A stretch of DNA of 64,000 nucleotides from Cryptomeria japonica (lineage: Eukaryota; Streptophyta; Pinopsida; Cupressales; Cupressaceae), in contig NC_081409.1 of the NCBI RefSeq assembly GCF_030272615.1, positions 911,922,340 through 911,986,339 on the forward strand, written 5' to 3'. A program made the position numbers and the translations under genes. Under the pieces are notes generated by a model that was given only the letters and a program-made list of their open reading frames with translations, did no database searches and was not told the DNA's origin. Each line of letters begins with the position of its first letter. Position 1 is the first letter of the stretch. Positions 44,363 to 55,700 of the stretch are shown here, in pieces.

Positions 44363-47300
44363 ATGATATTTGCAGCTGACTATGATGTTGCCTTAACTCT
44401 TTTAAGTCTTCATCACAGCATTCCAGGTTCACAATCAATGTTAGATTTGCCGGCATCTCCAACTCCAAAGAAAATGAAATACAAATATGACAAATATCAG
44501 AATGAGGTTGCACCTTCCCAGGTTTCTTCTCCTTTGGATCGCATCAGAGACACGGAGATAGGGCACGTTGATATGGTAGAATTCATCAACAGGGTAGAAG
44601 ATCCACAGGATAACAACTTGCAGCGGCTATTGGACAGCCATATCCATCATGCATCTTCCTTCCCAGTGGCTGCCCTAGAACCTGAGTTCGTTCTTGCATG
44701 CGCCCATCATTTTGACAAGGATTCAAGAGTCATAAAAAATGATGATGGTGAAACTATAATTCGTCTTGATGCAGATACAATTGAGAAGGTCTTCAGAATA
44801 CCTCCTGCACCTGTTTATATGGAAATCACCAAAGAAAGTGCAGCAGAGTAGTATGTGAAAAGGGAAAAAGATTGCAAGCGACACATAAATAGGTGGATCC
44901 AAGAGCCACGTCCTTCCTTCTCAAGGTGGGCAAAGTTGTACCGTTGTGATTTCAAATGGGAGATAGGAGACACCATCACTCTTCTCAGCAGGATGATGGG
45001 CCTTGAGCATTCCAATGTCTTTGAGCCATGGATATATCAATTCATTATGTTCATATGGCAGTCACATCACATTTCATGGGGGGAAGTCATCAGCGATGCC
45101 TTGTGTGAACAACTTGCAGCAGTTCCTACCACCATGACCTTCTTCATGAATTCTTATTTGGTATATTTAGCAGCATCACTTAGACACTTTCCAGGTCTTT
45201 CTACCAAGGGTGATCGCTCGCTTATACCAGTTTGGGAATATTATGACCAGTTGCCATTGAAACCTAGCAGACTGCATTTTAGAAGGGTCCAAGATGCATT
45301 CTTCGGATATTTCATGTGTCAGTTTGACATGGATCTCAAGAACAAAAGAGTATCAGATGAGGCATGGGTCAAGATATCTGAGTATGGATGTTTGTTCCTG
45401 CAATTTCCCACCTTCACTTATATGAGGATTGGATGCTATGATGGTCAGCCATACATGCTTCCAAGATACCCAACCGATAAGATAATTCTTATGGAGTTGG
45501 GAAGACAGATCATGGCTGTTCATACTTTTCAGTCTGCTAGACACAAGGTTGGAATGGGGATCTCTACCACAAACCCATTAAAAATTGGTCGATACTCCCT
45601 CGTCACATCTGTGAAGGCTAAGGCCATGGAGGCTGAATTGCAGGAAATCAAGCTTAAGAGGTTCAAACCTAGAGCTGATTTTGATTATAGAGGTATGAAG
45701 GAGAAGATCAAGAAATCCTTTGTGCATGTTCATCGCATTGAAGACATTTGGGTAGATCTCCGCACAGAAGCCGAAATTCTGAAGATGGATTACTACAGGC
45801 TCACTGTTGAGCAAATTGTTGACTTGAACTTGGCAGATATCCCACAAGGGATGATTGATGATGGGCATATACTTGATCCTGAATACATTTCACGGAGGGT
45901 TGAGGAAGCTCCACTTCCTTTGATCCAATGGTCACACAAGGAGTGCGTCTCCATCCTTGACAGATTTCAGCCTTTCTTGGCCAACACTAACGCATGGCTG
46001 AAAAGTAATGCTGTTAGACTTATCAAAATCAAGGTTGGTAAAGAAGATGATTCTACGAGGCCTCTTGGACGAAAGTCTGAGATTCAGATTGATAACAAGG
46101 AGGGTGCTTCATCTTCGGGCACAAGGATCAAGTTATGAGTCAGTCGTGCAGTAGTGCTTCCTCCTGAGGAGACGACTATTCGTGGGAAGGAGAAATCACG
46201 GTTCCATGTTCAGGTGATCGATCTAGATAATCCAGAAGAGGGGCAGCAATCTGACAATGCTCCTACGTCTCCAGTTTCAGACTCGCCTCACAAGGTCATT
46301 CCTCCAGTTTCCATTGAGACGCCTCTTTCACCTCTTGATTTGCTCGTAGATGAGTCTCCTCAGAATGCAGTTCCCATTTCAGCATATGAGCCTTCTCTTG
46401 ATCGACAACAAGAAAGTGTGTTGAAAGTTCCTGAAGATAATCCCACTTGCATTCAGTTATCAGAAATTGATACTTCCACTTCTGGTTTTGAAGAATTCAT
46501 GAGGCAATCTTCATGTTCATTGATAACTGAGCAAACCATGGTTGCTGTCCAAACAGATATTCCTCCCAAGGTGACCACGGTAATTCAAACAGAAACTGCT
46601 TCTCCTTTACCTACGGCTGCTACTGGAAGTGAGTTGATGATTTTGCCTCCATGGCTTAGCTCTTTCACCCCGAAAAGGAAGAAGCAAGAGATCTCACCTG
46701 ATGCCTTTGACTACCAGCAACTCAAACAGTCCAGATCCAAAGTTGCTAAGAAGGCCAAAACTATCTCTAAGGTAACTGTTGATAGCAACAAAATGAAAGT
46801 AGCTGAAATTGTGGAACCTATTGCAGATAAGCCACTTGATGAAATGTCAGCTGCTGATTATAAGGTTACAAGAATAGAATTGGGCAAGCAAACACATGAG
46901 GTCATTAAACATGATGCTCAATTTTCTGTTGCTTCACTGGTGCAAAGGTGTGACGATCTTCTTGCGAAGAAAGACAAGCTAGAAGAGGAAAATCGACAGC
47001 TTATGGCAGCCATTCATAAAATCACAAAACCTGCTGCTGAAGGGAGTAACTCCATAGGTTCTTCTGGTTCCCAAGAATCGATTTATGGAGTGGAAAGGGC
47101 TGCTCAGAAAGTACAAGCACTGGATTCCTGGGTTGATCAACTTCATGATCAATGTGTACAAGTAGTGAAAGACATTTTTCAAATAATGTCTAAGTTGGAA
47201 ACCATTGAGGAGAAACTGGATCAGACTTCTAACACTTTCAAAAAGAATCTAGAAAGTGTTGAGAAAAGTCTGACAATTTGGCATACCATGCCCCAACAAC

Positions 47301-47794
47301 AGCTGAGTATTTTGCAGGAGCACGCCATCATCTCTTACAGGGTCATGTACTTGGAATTTGAAGAACTCATGGAAAACAAGACCCTTGTTCTTAAATCCCT
47401 CATTGAGAAGATCGGCGATGCAAGGAGATTCCGGGATGAAGTTTACCGAGGTATTGTCTCACATTGTGAAAGGGCCTCTTGCAATATAGTAAGTCAGGAT
47501 GAAGAGTTGATTCTAGAAGAAGAAGTTCTTGCTGATTTACAGATGAAGATTCATAATGAATGGAGGAGCGAACAATTCTTGGCAGCTTTGATTCAAGCAT
47601 TGATGAAACACCAAGCCTTTTTGCATGAAATCCAGTCTATCCTGGATAAAAACAATTCTGCGCTCCTCCGCTGTCACGACACTATTGTGAAGACTATGGT
47701 TGTTGCCAAGAACACCCATGAACCGAATCCTGAGGAACTACAAGTGAGCATCCGAAAATTTCAAGGATTTGTGTCTTCACAAAATGCAACTTAA
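44363..47794 (+). CDS. U3-encoded accessory protein (unknown function), two in-frame stops
   Basis: One frame of 1143 codons interrupted only by TAG (44849-44851) and TGA (46136-46138). It starts MIFAADYDVALTLL; an in-frame ATG at 44207 precedes it but reads through palindromic non-coding sequence. Residues about 90-480 look globular (AALEPEFVLACAHHFDKDSR, TIEKVFRIPPAPVY, DFKWEIGDTITLLSRMMGLE). A Ser/Pro/Glu-rich disordered part follows, then a basic nuclear-localisation-like cluster (FTPKRKKQEI, KVAKKAKTIS), then coiled coil (LLAKKDKLEEENRQLMAAIH) to the end. It resembles the gypsy accessory ORF at 56450-58892 in layout and in some blocks. TAG probably replaces CAG and TGA replaces CGA, so the ORF was intact recently. 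No RT, protease, integrase or gag motif. Confidence 0.7.
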
Positions 47795-48102
47795 GTGTTT
47801 TTCAACACTTAGTTGAATTTCCCCTTTTTTGTAATTTTTAGTTGTAATTTTGTTTTGACAAGTTACATGTAAAAGTATTTTTTGTAAAATGCAAGTTACA
47901 CATTACTTGCACTTTTGTAATTACATGTAAGGCAACTACAAGTTGTGTCCGATTAGGACTGTAGTTGGAATAAGTCTTAGTTAGTTGAAGTAACTTTTAG
48001 TTAGTTAATGAAGTCTCAGATAGTTATTGAATGAGTCTTGGTGGTTGAGAGAATCTCTCAAGTTAGTTAGGATCCTCCCACCTTTTTCTCAAGGCTCCTC
48101 TT

Positions 48103-48110
48103 CTATAAAT
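48103..48110 (+). promoter_or_regulatory. TATA box of the 6.6-kb LTR
   Basis: CTATAAAT in CTCTTCTATAAATACTTGAG. It lies 309 bases downstream of the ORF stop, so the ORF is upstream of the LTR's own promoter. Confidence 0.7.
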
Positions 48111-48179
48111 ACTTGAGGGCTCTATTGTAATTTTTATCTTTTGGAAAGCAAGCAAAAACTCTGCCAAATTTACAGCAAG

Positions 48180-48645
48180 AAGTCTTTGAGCTTATGTATG
48201 TGGATTGAAAGTTTTTGAGGACTAATAAAGAAGGATTACTCAAGTTTTGAGTCTTTGAGCTACATGTTTGGGTTTGAATCTTTTATTTCTTCTATGCCAA
48301 GTGTTTCTAAAGCAGCTTAGTCCAATCTGATTTGAAGTCTTTGAGCTGCAAGTAGAGAAGATTAATTAAAATAGGAAACTCTCTTGAAGGAGCAGCAAGT
48401 CTTTGAGCTTGCATCTATTATTGAGGAAAAATTACTGTTTGATAAGAAATAGCAGCAAGTCTTTGAACTTGCATTAGTTCTTGTCTGTGTTGAAAGAATA
48501 GATTATTCCAGTCTTTGAGCTGTTATTTTTTATTCGTTGTAAAAATTTAGTATAGCAAAGGGTAGATAGGACTTCCAATAGTCAAGTCTTTAAGCTTGGT
48601 ATTGCTGTCCCGTCTCGAAGGAAGTGACGGAAGTCTTTGCGCTTT
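48180..48645 (+). repeat. Eight AGTCTTTGAGCTT motifs in R/U5
   Basis: Starts near 48180, 48249, 48336, 48398, 48458, 48510, 48585 and 48632, spaced 52-87 bases, with one or two changes each. Related GACTTTGTGCTT or GACTTTGAGCTT motifs recur about six times in the R/U5 of the 4651-10656 LTRs. Confidence 0.75.
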
Positions 48646-48911
48646 CAGGAAACTTCATTTCCTTTCTCTTATTTCACTTAAAAGTGGTTACTGCTGTTAT
48701 TTAATCGCTATCCTTTTCTACGAAGAGAAAAGGATATTGTCTTTCTTGAAAAAAGAAGAAAGATTGCTGTCCCATCCCATTTTATTTTCCAAGTTGTAGT
48801 TAGATAGGGGGTGCCTTCCCTTAATTAGGAGAGTTTTTACTCGTGTGCTGTGGTTGAAACCACAATTTTGTATATTTCCCCAAGTGTACAAAATTTTCAA
48901 CCAACATAGCG

Positions 48912-50597
48912 GAGGAAGATCTCGCCGACCAGGCCCCACACTCGACGTCAAGTGAAGAAGACTCCGGAACCGAATCACAAAGAACCCAATCGGAATTTCC
49001 CAAACAAGGAAAGGAGGCGGTACGAGACCTGCACGAGGAAATCACCACTATTTTCGAAGCGACATTGTTCGACATTAAAAACTTCTTGTTGTCAGAGGGC
49101 ATCAAAATAGGAAGATCGGACCCGGAAACCCCAGGAAGGAGGGACTATAGAAGTGAAGGTGACCAAAGCCCGGTTGGCAGGGACCCAACCAGACCAGGAG
49201 CGTACGGCACCACCCGGACACATAGTACCTTCCTGGCATATAGCCATTTCCAGGCACTACATAAAACCGCACAGAAAAAAATGATGGCACACACCCCGGA
49301 GAAACAAAAACTTCCAAAATTCATGGGCGACGGATCAGAGGATCCCGTACGGCATTGCAAGACATGCGTTACCATCTAGGAAGCAAATGGTCAGGATGAC
49401 CGGGATTACTGGGTGAAGGCATTTCCAGCCACTTTGCGAGGAATAGCTATTGACTGGTACACAGACCTTGATGCTCAGCATAAAACATCCTGGAGCAATC
49501 TGAAGAAGGCCTTCGAGGAAGAATTCAAACTCCTACGGGACGACAACAAGATTGTGGCAGAAATTTACAACACCAAACAAGGAAAAAACGAAAGTGTGCG
49601 CGCATATAACAGATGACTGAGAGAACTAATGAACAAAATGGAGAACTAGCCGGCAGATGGCCTCAAGAAATGGTGGTTCGTGGAAGGATTGGTACCATCC
49701 CTGAGAAGGACGATGAAAGTAGTACCTCCGCCATCGTACGATGAAGCATACAATCGCGCCATGGATATCGAATGTGAAAACAAGACATCCCGGGGAAAGC
49801 GACGGACCAGCGATGGTGATAGTACGGACGCTGACAGCGACGGAGGATCAAAAACAGTGCAAGCACTCCGCAAGGATATGATGAGGATGATGAAGGAGTT
49901 AAAAGGTGACAAAGAAAGTGGTAGGGAAGGAAAAGAACTATGGTGTACTGACTGCAAGATCAAAGGGCACACTAAAGGAGGTTGTCCCCGTAAAGTTTTC
50001 TGTGACATCTGCCAAATAACGGGACATTCCACCAAGGAATGCCCGTACAACTTGAAGGCACGGAGCACACAAGTGCTCTACGCCCAACCTGACCAAACCA
50101 CGCCACCAGCAACACCTCCAAGGCCAACCACAAACCCTGATGCCTCACCCGGAGGGTACAGAAACAATCAGCGGGGGAGCAACAGATCCAATAATAACAC
50201 TCCAAGGAGCAGGATTCAATACGACGGGAAGGGACGACCCATGATTCAGTGCAGAAAGTGCAACAAATGGGGTCACTTCGCCCGAGAATGCCAAAATGGA
50301 GGTGATGGAGGGAGTTTGTTGTGTAGATGGTGTGGTCCAGGGAATCACGAGGACATAGATTGCCCAAAGCAAAAAGGGGTGAACATGCTCGATGTAGAGG
50401 GATCAAAGGAAGACGTACTGGCAATCACGAGGTTGCAAAACAAGAAAGCCATGTACCCTGACCCTCGCACAGAAAAAGAAAGACTTCAAGAAGCAAGGGC
50501 AAATATCGAGTGGGCGATGGCTGAAGAGCGGAGGGCCTCGCACCTGGCCGCTGATATGCCAATCTGGCAGGAACCAGAAAAAACTATCATCAAGTAG
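48912..50597 (+). pseudogene. Gypsy gag, capsid and four zinc knuckles
   Basis: One frame with stops TAG 49377, TGA 49614, TAG 49647 and TAG 50595. The capsid part has EKQKLPKFMGDGSEDP, AFPATLRGIAIDWYTDL and LKKAFEEEFKLL. Then four CCHC knuckles: CTDCKIKGHTKGGC, CDICQITGHSTKEC, CRKCNKWGHFAREC and CRWCGPGNHEDIDC. Most plant gypsy gags have one or two, so four is notable; the last has a P-G-N variant spacing. Gag packages element RNA in virus-like particles. The stops fit CAG, CGA or TGG mutated to TAG or TGA. Confidence 0.88.
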
Positions 50598-51077
50598 ATG
50601 TTACAAACCACAGTACTCGTACGGGTGTACGACCTTCTGCAAACCATGCCACAAATAAGGATGGCATTGACGAATATAACCATGGACACTAACCCTGGAC
50701 AGGAAAACCAAACAGGGACGGACCCAGTAAAGGAACTTGGTACGGACGCCATGAATCCTATGCTACTCACGGTGGGCGCTGGGCGAAAACCAGCTGTGGT
50801 AGAGATGGATATAATGGGGCAGAAGCTTACTAACACCATTGTTGATGGGGGGTCCAGAGTCAACGTACTACCGGAAGGTACCTGGCGAAGGCTGGGCAAG
50901 CCTACCCTCTGGCCACCAACCTTCCACCTGGTTGGTGCTGACCAACATGGTATCAAACCCCTCGGCACCCTCATGGCACAAAAGGTGGTAATCGGGACGC
51001 AGCAGTTCCTCCTAGATTTTGTAGTCATTCCACTGGAAAGGGAAGCGTACGACGCTCTTCTAGGAAGGGAGTGCTGA
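50598..51077 (+). pseudogene. Gypsy aspartic protease
   Basis: In the same frame as gag. Motif IVDGGSRVNVLPEGTWRRLG (catalytic D at about 50844; family D-S/T/G-G) and the closing part FVVIPLEREAYDALLGRE. A one-base deletion near 51072 shifts the frame; the sequence then continues as IMAKANHNWKRNTLSIES, as expected for the protease-RT junction. Cleaves the polyprotein in active elements. Confidence 0.85.
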
Positions 51078-52792
51078 TCATGGCTAAAGCTAATCATAAC
51101 TGGAAAAGAAATACGCTCTCAATTGAGAGTGACGGTCATAAGTATGTAATTGATCTCAGGAACCAGTCCGTCAGCGAAGAGCTCGCGTCATCAGACTTCG
51201 AGTCAGAAGATTCCAATCGATGGGAGTGAGGTTCCGATGGAAGCAGAGGCGGAAAAGAGCCCAACGAGGAAGGAGTGCTGGAATTAGACGGGTGTTCGGA
51301 GGATGGAGCCAGTTCGATGGCAGGACTTTTTCATTGGCAAATGGAGGACTGTGAGGTCTTCCAGCCGGAATGTCATATGCTACAAATATGTGAGTTAGGG
51401 GAAGCAAGCGGGGGGACAGAGGAACAATCCTTTCCCCTAGAGTATGGTAGGTATCAAGAAGGAATGGCAAGAGTGGATGACACGCCAGCACACCAGTTTG
51501 AAAGGGACAAACCCATCAAGTACGAGGAATGAGGTGTGGAGAAGATCAACTTAGGCAACGAAGCAGTACCTCAGATGATACTGGTAGGAGATGACTGGAA
51601 CCCGGTACTAAAGGCAGCAGCCTTCAAGTTATTCCTGGAATATAAAGATGTCTTCGCTTGGACCTACAAAGACTTGAAGGGAGTACCGCCGGAGCTGTGT
51701 GTACATCACATAACCCTCGTACCAGGAGCCCAACTGGTACGAAGGAGGCCGTATAGGATGAACAAAAACTATGCAGCCAGAGTCAATGAGGAGATCAACA
51801 AAATGCTAGAAGCAGGGATTATATTCAAAGTGGAGACAAGTGACTGGGTGTCCCCAATAGTCATCTCCCTTAAAAAAGAAGCTAATCAGATAAGGATATG
51901 TGTGGACTTCAGGTACCTAAATGCGGTAACCATAAAGGATCCATTTCCGATCCCATTCATGGACAGTATTCTGGAAGAAGTCGCCGGGCACGAGATGTAC
52001 ACGTTCCTGGATGGGTTCTCCGGGTACAACCAGATAAGTATCGCAGAGGAAGATAAGTTGAAGACCACATTCGTGGTGGAAGGAGTGTACGCCTATAACC
52101 ACATGCCCTTTGGGCTATGCAACACGCCCGCCACCTTCAAGCGAATAATTCTGCACATTTTTGACAAGATGTCAGTAGGAAATTTCAAAGCGTTCCTGGA
52201 TGACTGGTTGATTTTCAGCGACCAGGACACCCATTTGAAGGCTTTGGGTGAGTGCATGGAAAGATGTCGGAAGGCTAGGCTAGCCCTGAACCCAAAGAAG
52301 TGCAGATTTATGGTACCACAAGGGAAACTCTTGGGCCACATCGTCTGTAAGGAAGGATTGAAGACAGACCCAGACAAGATAGGAGTAATTGTCAACATGG
52401 AAAGTCCAACGAACGTAACAGGGGTGAAATCATTCCTTGGTCACGTAGGCTACTATCGGAGGTTCATTAAGGGCTTCACGCAGGTGTCATGGCCATTAGA
52501 TAAATTGACAAGGAAGGGAGAGCCATTTGTATGGGGTACAGAGCAAGAGGAAGCCTTCACGGAATTGAAGGACCGACTAGTGAGTGCACCGATATTGGTA
52601 TACCTGGACTGGAACAAAGAATTTCACGTGCACGTGGACGCCTCCAACTTTGCAATTGGTGCTACCCTCGCCCAGGTAGGGGCACAAGGACTAGACCATT
52701 CCGTCTTCTTCGCAAGTCGACTCTTGTCCAAAGCAGAAAGAAACTATAGCACAACAGAACGAGAGGCACTAGGGATGGTATATGCAGTCTAG
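51078..52792 (+). pseudogene. Gypsy reverse transcriptase and start of RNase H
   Basis: Acidic linker, then (frame of 51536-52792) VRRRPYRMNKNYAARVNEEI and WVSPIVISLKK, CVDFRYLNAVTIKDPFP, FLDGFSGYNQI, HMPFGLCNTPATF and the catalytic FLDDWLIFS (LDD at 52196-52204). The thumb/connection carries LGHVGYYRRFIKGF and EAFTELKDRLVSAPIL. RNase H starts at FHVHVDASNFAIGATLAQ, with D and then the YSTTEREALGMVYAV helix. The TAG at 52790 replaces the CAG of VQKFRHYL. All catalytic residues that can be checked are present. Confidence 0.92.
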
Positions 52793-53400
52793 AAGTTCCG
52801 GCACTACTTGTTGGCCACACCGTTCACATTTTATGTGGACTACCAGGCACTAATGTACCTAGTAAACAAACCAATCATCCAAGGGAGGGTAAGTCGGTGG
52901 CTACTACTTTTACAAGAATTCACTTTCACCATCGTCGTACGACCAGGGAAGTCCCATGTGATAGTAGATCAACTATCAAGAATCAGATCAGGAGAACCGA
53001 CCGAGGGAGTAAACGAAGACTTCCCAGATGCACACTTGTTCCAAATTGCAATACTACCAACCTGGTATGAGAAGATAGGGCAGTACCTATCTACTTCCAC
53101 ATTTCCAAGTGAGATGCCTCCAGGGGAACGGAGGAAATTAGCACTAAAGAGTAAAACCTTCCAACTAATTAATGGACTTCTATATAAGATGGGCCTCGAC
53201 CAAATCCTGAGGAGATGTGTCATGGAGGAGGAAGTTCGCGGTGTACTCAAGGAGGCACACGACGAATTGGCAGGTGGACATATGGGACCAGATGCAACCG
53301 CTAGGAAAGTGCTTCTGGCAGGGCTATGCTGGCCAACTCTACACACGAATGCTCGAGAGTGGGTGATCGGATGCGACCTGTCAACGAGCCGGAAAACCCC
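52793..53400 (+). pseudogene. Gypsy RNase H end and integrase zinc-binding domain
   Basis: Continues KFRHYLLATPFTFYVDYQAL with the RNase H tail, VVRPGKSHVIVDQLSR. The integrase HHCC domain follows: EAHDELAGGHMGPDATARKV, then WVIGCD, after which a frameshift near 53385 damages the CxxC. Confidence 0.85.
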
Positions 53401-53860
53401 TCAAGAGGGACTTCATGCCTCTCTTTCCTTCCCAGCCGCAAGAACTATTCGAACGATGGGGTCTGGACTTTGTGGGACCTCTGAAACCAAGTAGCCTACA
53501 CCGGTGCAAGTACATTGTGGTGGCCACAAAATACCTCGTTAAGTGGGGGGAAGCTAGGGCCTTGCCCGATAACACAGCTTTGAGTACGGCACGGTTGTTG
53601 TACGAACAGATTGTCACCAGGTACGGGATACCACTTCGAATCACTAGTGACAAAGGAGTACACTTCGTCAACTAGGTAATCTGTACCATGACCGTGGAAT
53701 TTAAAATATTCCATAACCTATCCAGCCCGTACTATCCCCGTGCTAATGGGTAGGCCGAGGCAACCAACAAAGTGTTGGTATCAATAATTTACAAGTCATG
53801 TGGAGTGGAACAAGAGGACTGGGAGGAAAGACTACCAGCCATGCTTGGGCCTACCGTACA
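53401..53860 (+). pseudogene. Gypsy integrase catalytic core
   Basis: DDE core: ERWGLDFVGPLKPSS (first D near 53467), IPLRITSDKGVHFVN (second D), PYYPRANG(stop)AEATNK (E). TAG at 53673 and 53751 replace CAG in NQV and GQAE. A second frameshift around 53860 leads into the C-terminal part. Confidence 0.87.
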
Positions 53861-55096
53861 ACATACAAAGTCACTACCGGGCATACACCGTTCCAACTCA
53901 TGTACGGCCAGGAGGCAGTGGTACCAGCCGAGTACACCGTGCCAAGCCTTCGGGTGGCGGTAGAAAATCGGTTAGGGGACACCGAAAGCATGAATGCAAG
54001 GCTGGATGGGTTGGTAAAGCTGGATGAACGGAGACTGATGGCACAATGGGCGACTGAGGTGGCACAATGGCGGCGAAAGCATTGGCACGACCAACATTTG
54101 CGGAAAGCTAACTTTCGACCGGGACAGTTAGTTTTGAAGTATAACGGTCGAAACGAACTCCGACCAGGAAAGTTCAAGGTTCGTTGGCTCGGGCCCTATA
54201 AAATTAGAGAGGTCGGTAGCAACGGATCAGTGAAACTCGCAACTCTGGATAACAACCCGATCAGGGACCCCGTGAACGGTTCCAAGTTAAAAATCTACAG
54301 GGAAAGAAGTAAACCTGTGATCGGGATCAACATGCTAGGATATGCCACGAGAGGACATTGGACCATTGGTCAAGACAAGGAGATCCAGGAAGACCCAGTA
54401 GTACAGGAGGAACCCTACCAGAGGGATGACGATTGGGCAAAGCCCTTATCAGCCATGGAAGAACAACTTGTACCAAAAAGGGTGGAAGGTGTAGCAGTAC
54501 CCAGGATTCACAAACATCTCACGAATGCGTATTTCGGAGACCCAGCTGTGTGGGTGTGGGTCTCGAGATATTGGAAAAAACGAGCTCCGTACGAAGGGGC
54601 TCAAGAAGGGTACGTCGCATATGACATCGACGAAGAAGCAGAAGCTCGGAGGGAAACTGAGAACCCGCTTAAAGAAGGGGAGCCGAGAGACCTAGAGGAA
54701 GAACTCAACTTGGAAGAATATGGGGCAACCCTAGGACCATGTTTAAAAATGGTACTGAAGACAGAGGATCTATTTGTCATCGCGTCCGGGGCAGGCGAAA
54801 TGGAGGCCGGACCTAACGCATTATATCGGGTGATTCCCAACCCGACTGGACCACTGGAGATCGACGGAGAGAGAGTAAAATGGTACCACCAATACGGGGA
54901 CCGGTACGTTGACGACCGCTACAAGGGTGTGGGACCCGCACCACTGGTGGACAAAATATGGGATCTGGAATACGTAGGGACCTGCTGCGCCCAAGAATGC
55001 TACAGAAGATTACCACGTGTGTACATGGTTGCACGACTCAGAAATAAAAGTGAGGACACCCAACAATACACCAGGAGTGAAAAGAAGGAGCAATGA
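53861..55096 (+). pseudogene. Gypsy integrase C-terminal domain and extension
   Basis: TGHTPFQLMYGQEAVVPAEY, then the basic helix and the GPY/F module FRPGQLVLKYNGRNELRPGK, FKVRWLGPYKI and GSVKLATLD. About 270 further residues follow, acidic and unrecognised (PLKEGEPRDLEEELNLEEYG), ending at TGA 55094-55096. A long extension past the GPY/F module is unusual. Confidence 0.85.
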
Positions 55097-55700
55097 GGAG
55101 AGAAACCTGGAATCAAATAAAAAATGGAAGGAGGACAAGGGGAGGAATGACGTACCAAGGAAGGAATGGAGGAAAAGGCAGGGTAGAAGGCCGGGGAAAA
55201 GAAAACAAAGGAGACAAGAGAAATTCTTGCACGCAATTAACTCAATCAACCGGCCAGGGGTCCACATTAGAAGGCACAAGCAGGTCAAGCAGTACCGAGG
55301 TAAACTGCAAGCAAAGAAGCTAATATTGAAAAAACCGTGCTAGAGAAAAGAAATAAGACGACTGGTAAAACAAGTGGTCTTAAAAGTTGAAGAGGGGAAA
55401 TATAGGGAAAAAGCAAGGAAGGCCAAATCAACAGGTATTAAAAAGTTGGAATGTCAGGCAAGTACAAGTAAATGTAGTAAGGAAAAATTAAGGTTACTGA
55501 AAAAGCAAGTATTTTATGTTAAATTAATAATACATGTTTACCTAACCCTAACCCTCAAAAAGAAAAGTGCTTATAAAAGTTGCCAGGAGACCCCATTAGG
55601 CACAACGTAGGAAAGAGAGCAGGATGAACCTGATAGCCAGACAACATTGAGCAGAACTGCTGGTATGGACGCAGAAGGAAGCACGAGGGAATTGACCAAT
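55097..55700 (+). other. Gypsy element, non-coding stretch after pol
   Basis: Lysine/arginine-rich short frames without recognisable content; purine-rich DNA. No domain seen. Confidence 0.5.

Larger units (their letters stand above)
42259..48906 (+). mobile_element. Giant 6.6-kb solo LTR carrying an ORF in U3
   Basis: 6648 bp from TGTTGTCCTC to CCAACCAACA, flanked by TAGCG (42254-42258 and 48907-48911). The two ends are not copies of each other, so it is not an LTR-interior-LTR element. It has one TATA box (48103-48110). The block after it (AACTCTGCCAAATTT, repeated AGTCTTTGAGCTT) and the end stem-loop (TTTTGTA 48866-48872 / TACAAAA 48887-48893) resemble the R/U5 of the 4651-10656 LTRs. Start TGTTGTC and end CAACA are also shared. 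It is therefore best read as one LTR with about 5.8 kb of U3, in which a 1143-codon frame lies. Confidence 0.8.

Noticed and set aside
42259-48906. Reading of this interval as an ordinary LTR-interior-LTR element
   Set aside because: The two ends share no direct repeat, there is one TATA box and no PBS after any candidate 5' LTR end; a single LTR fits better.
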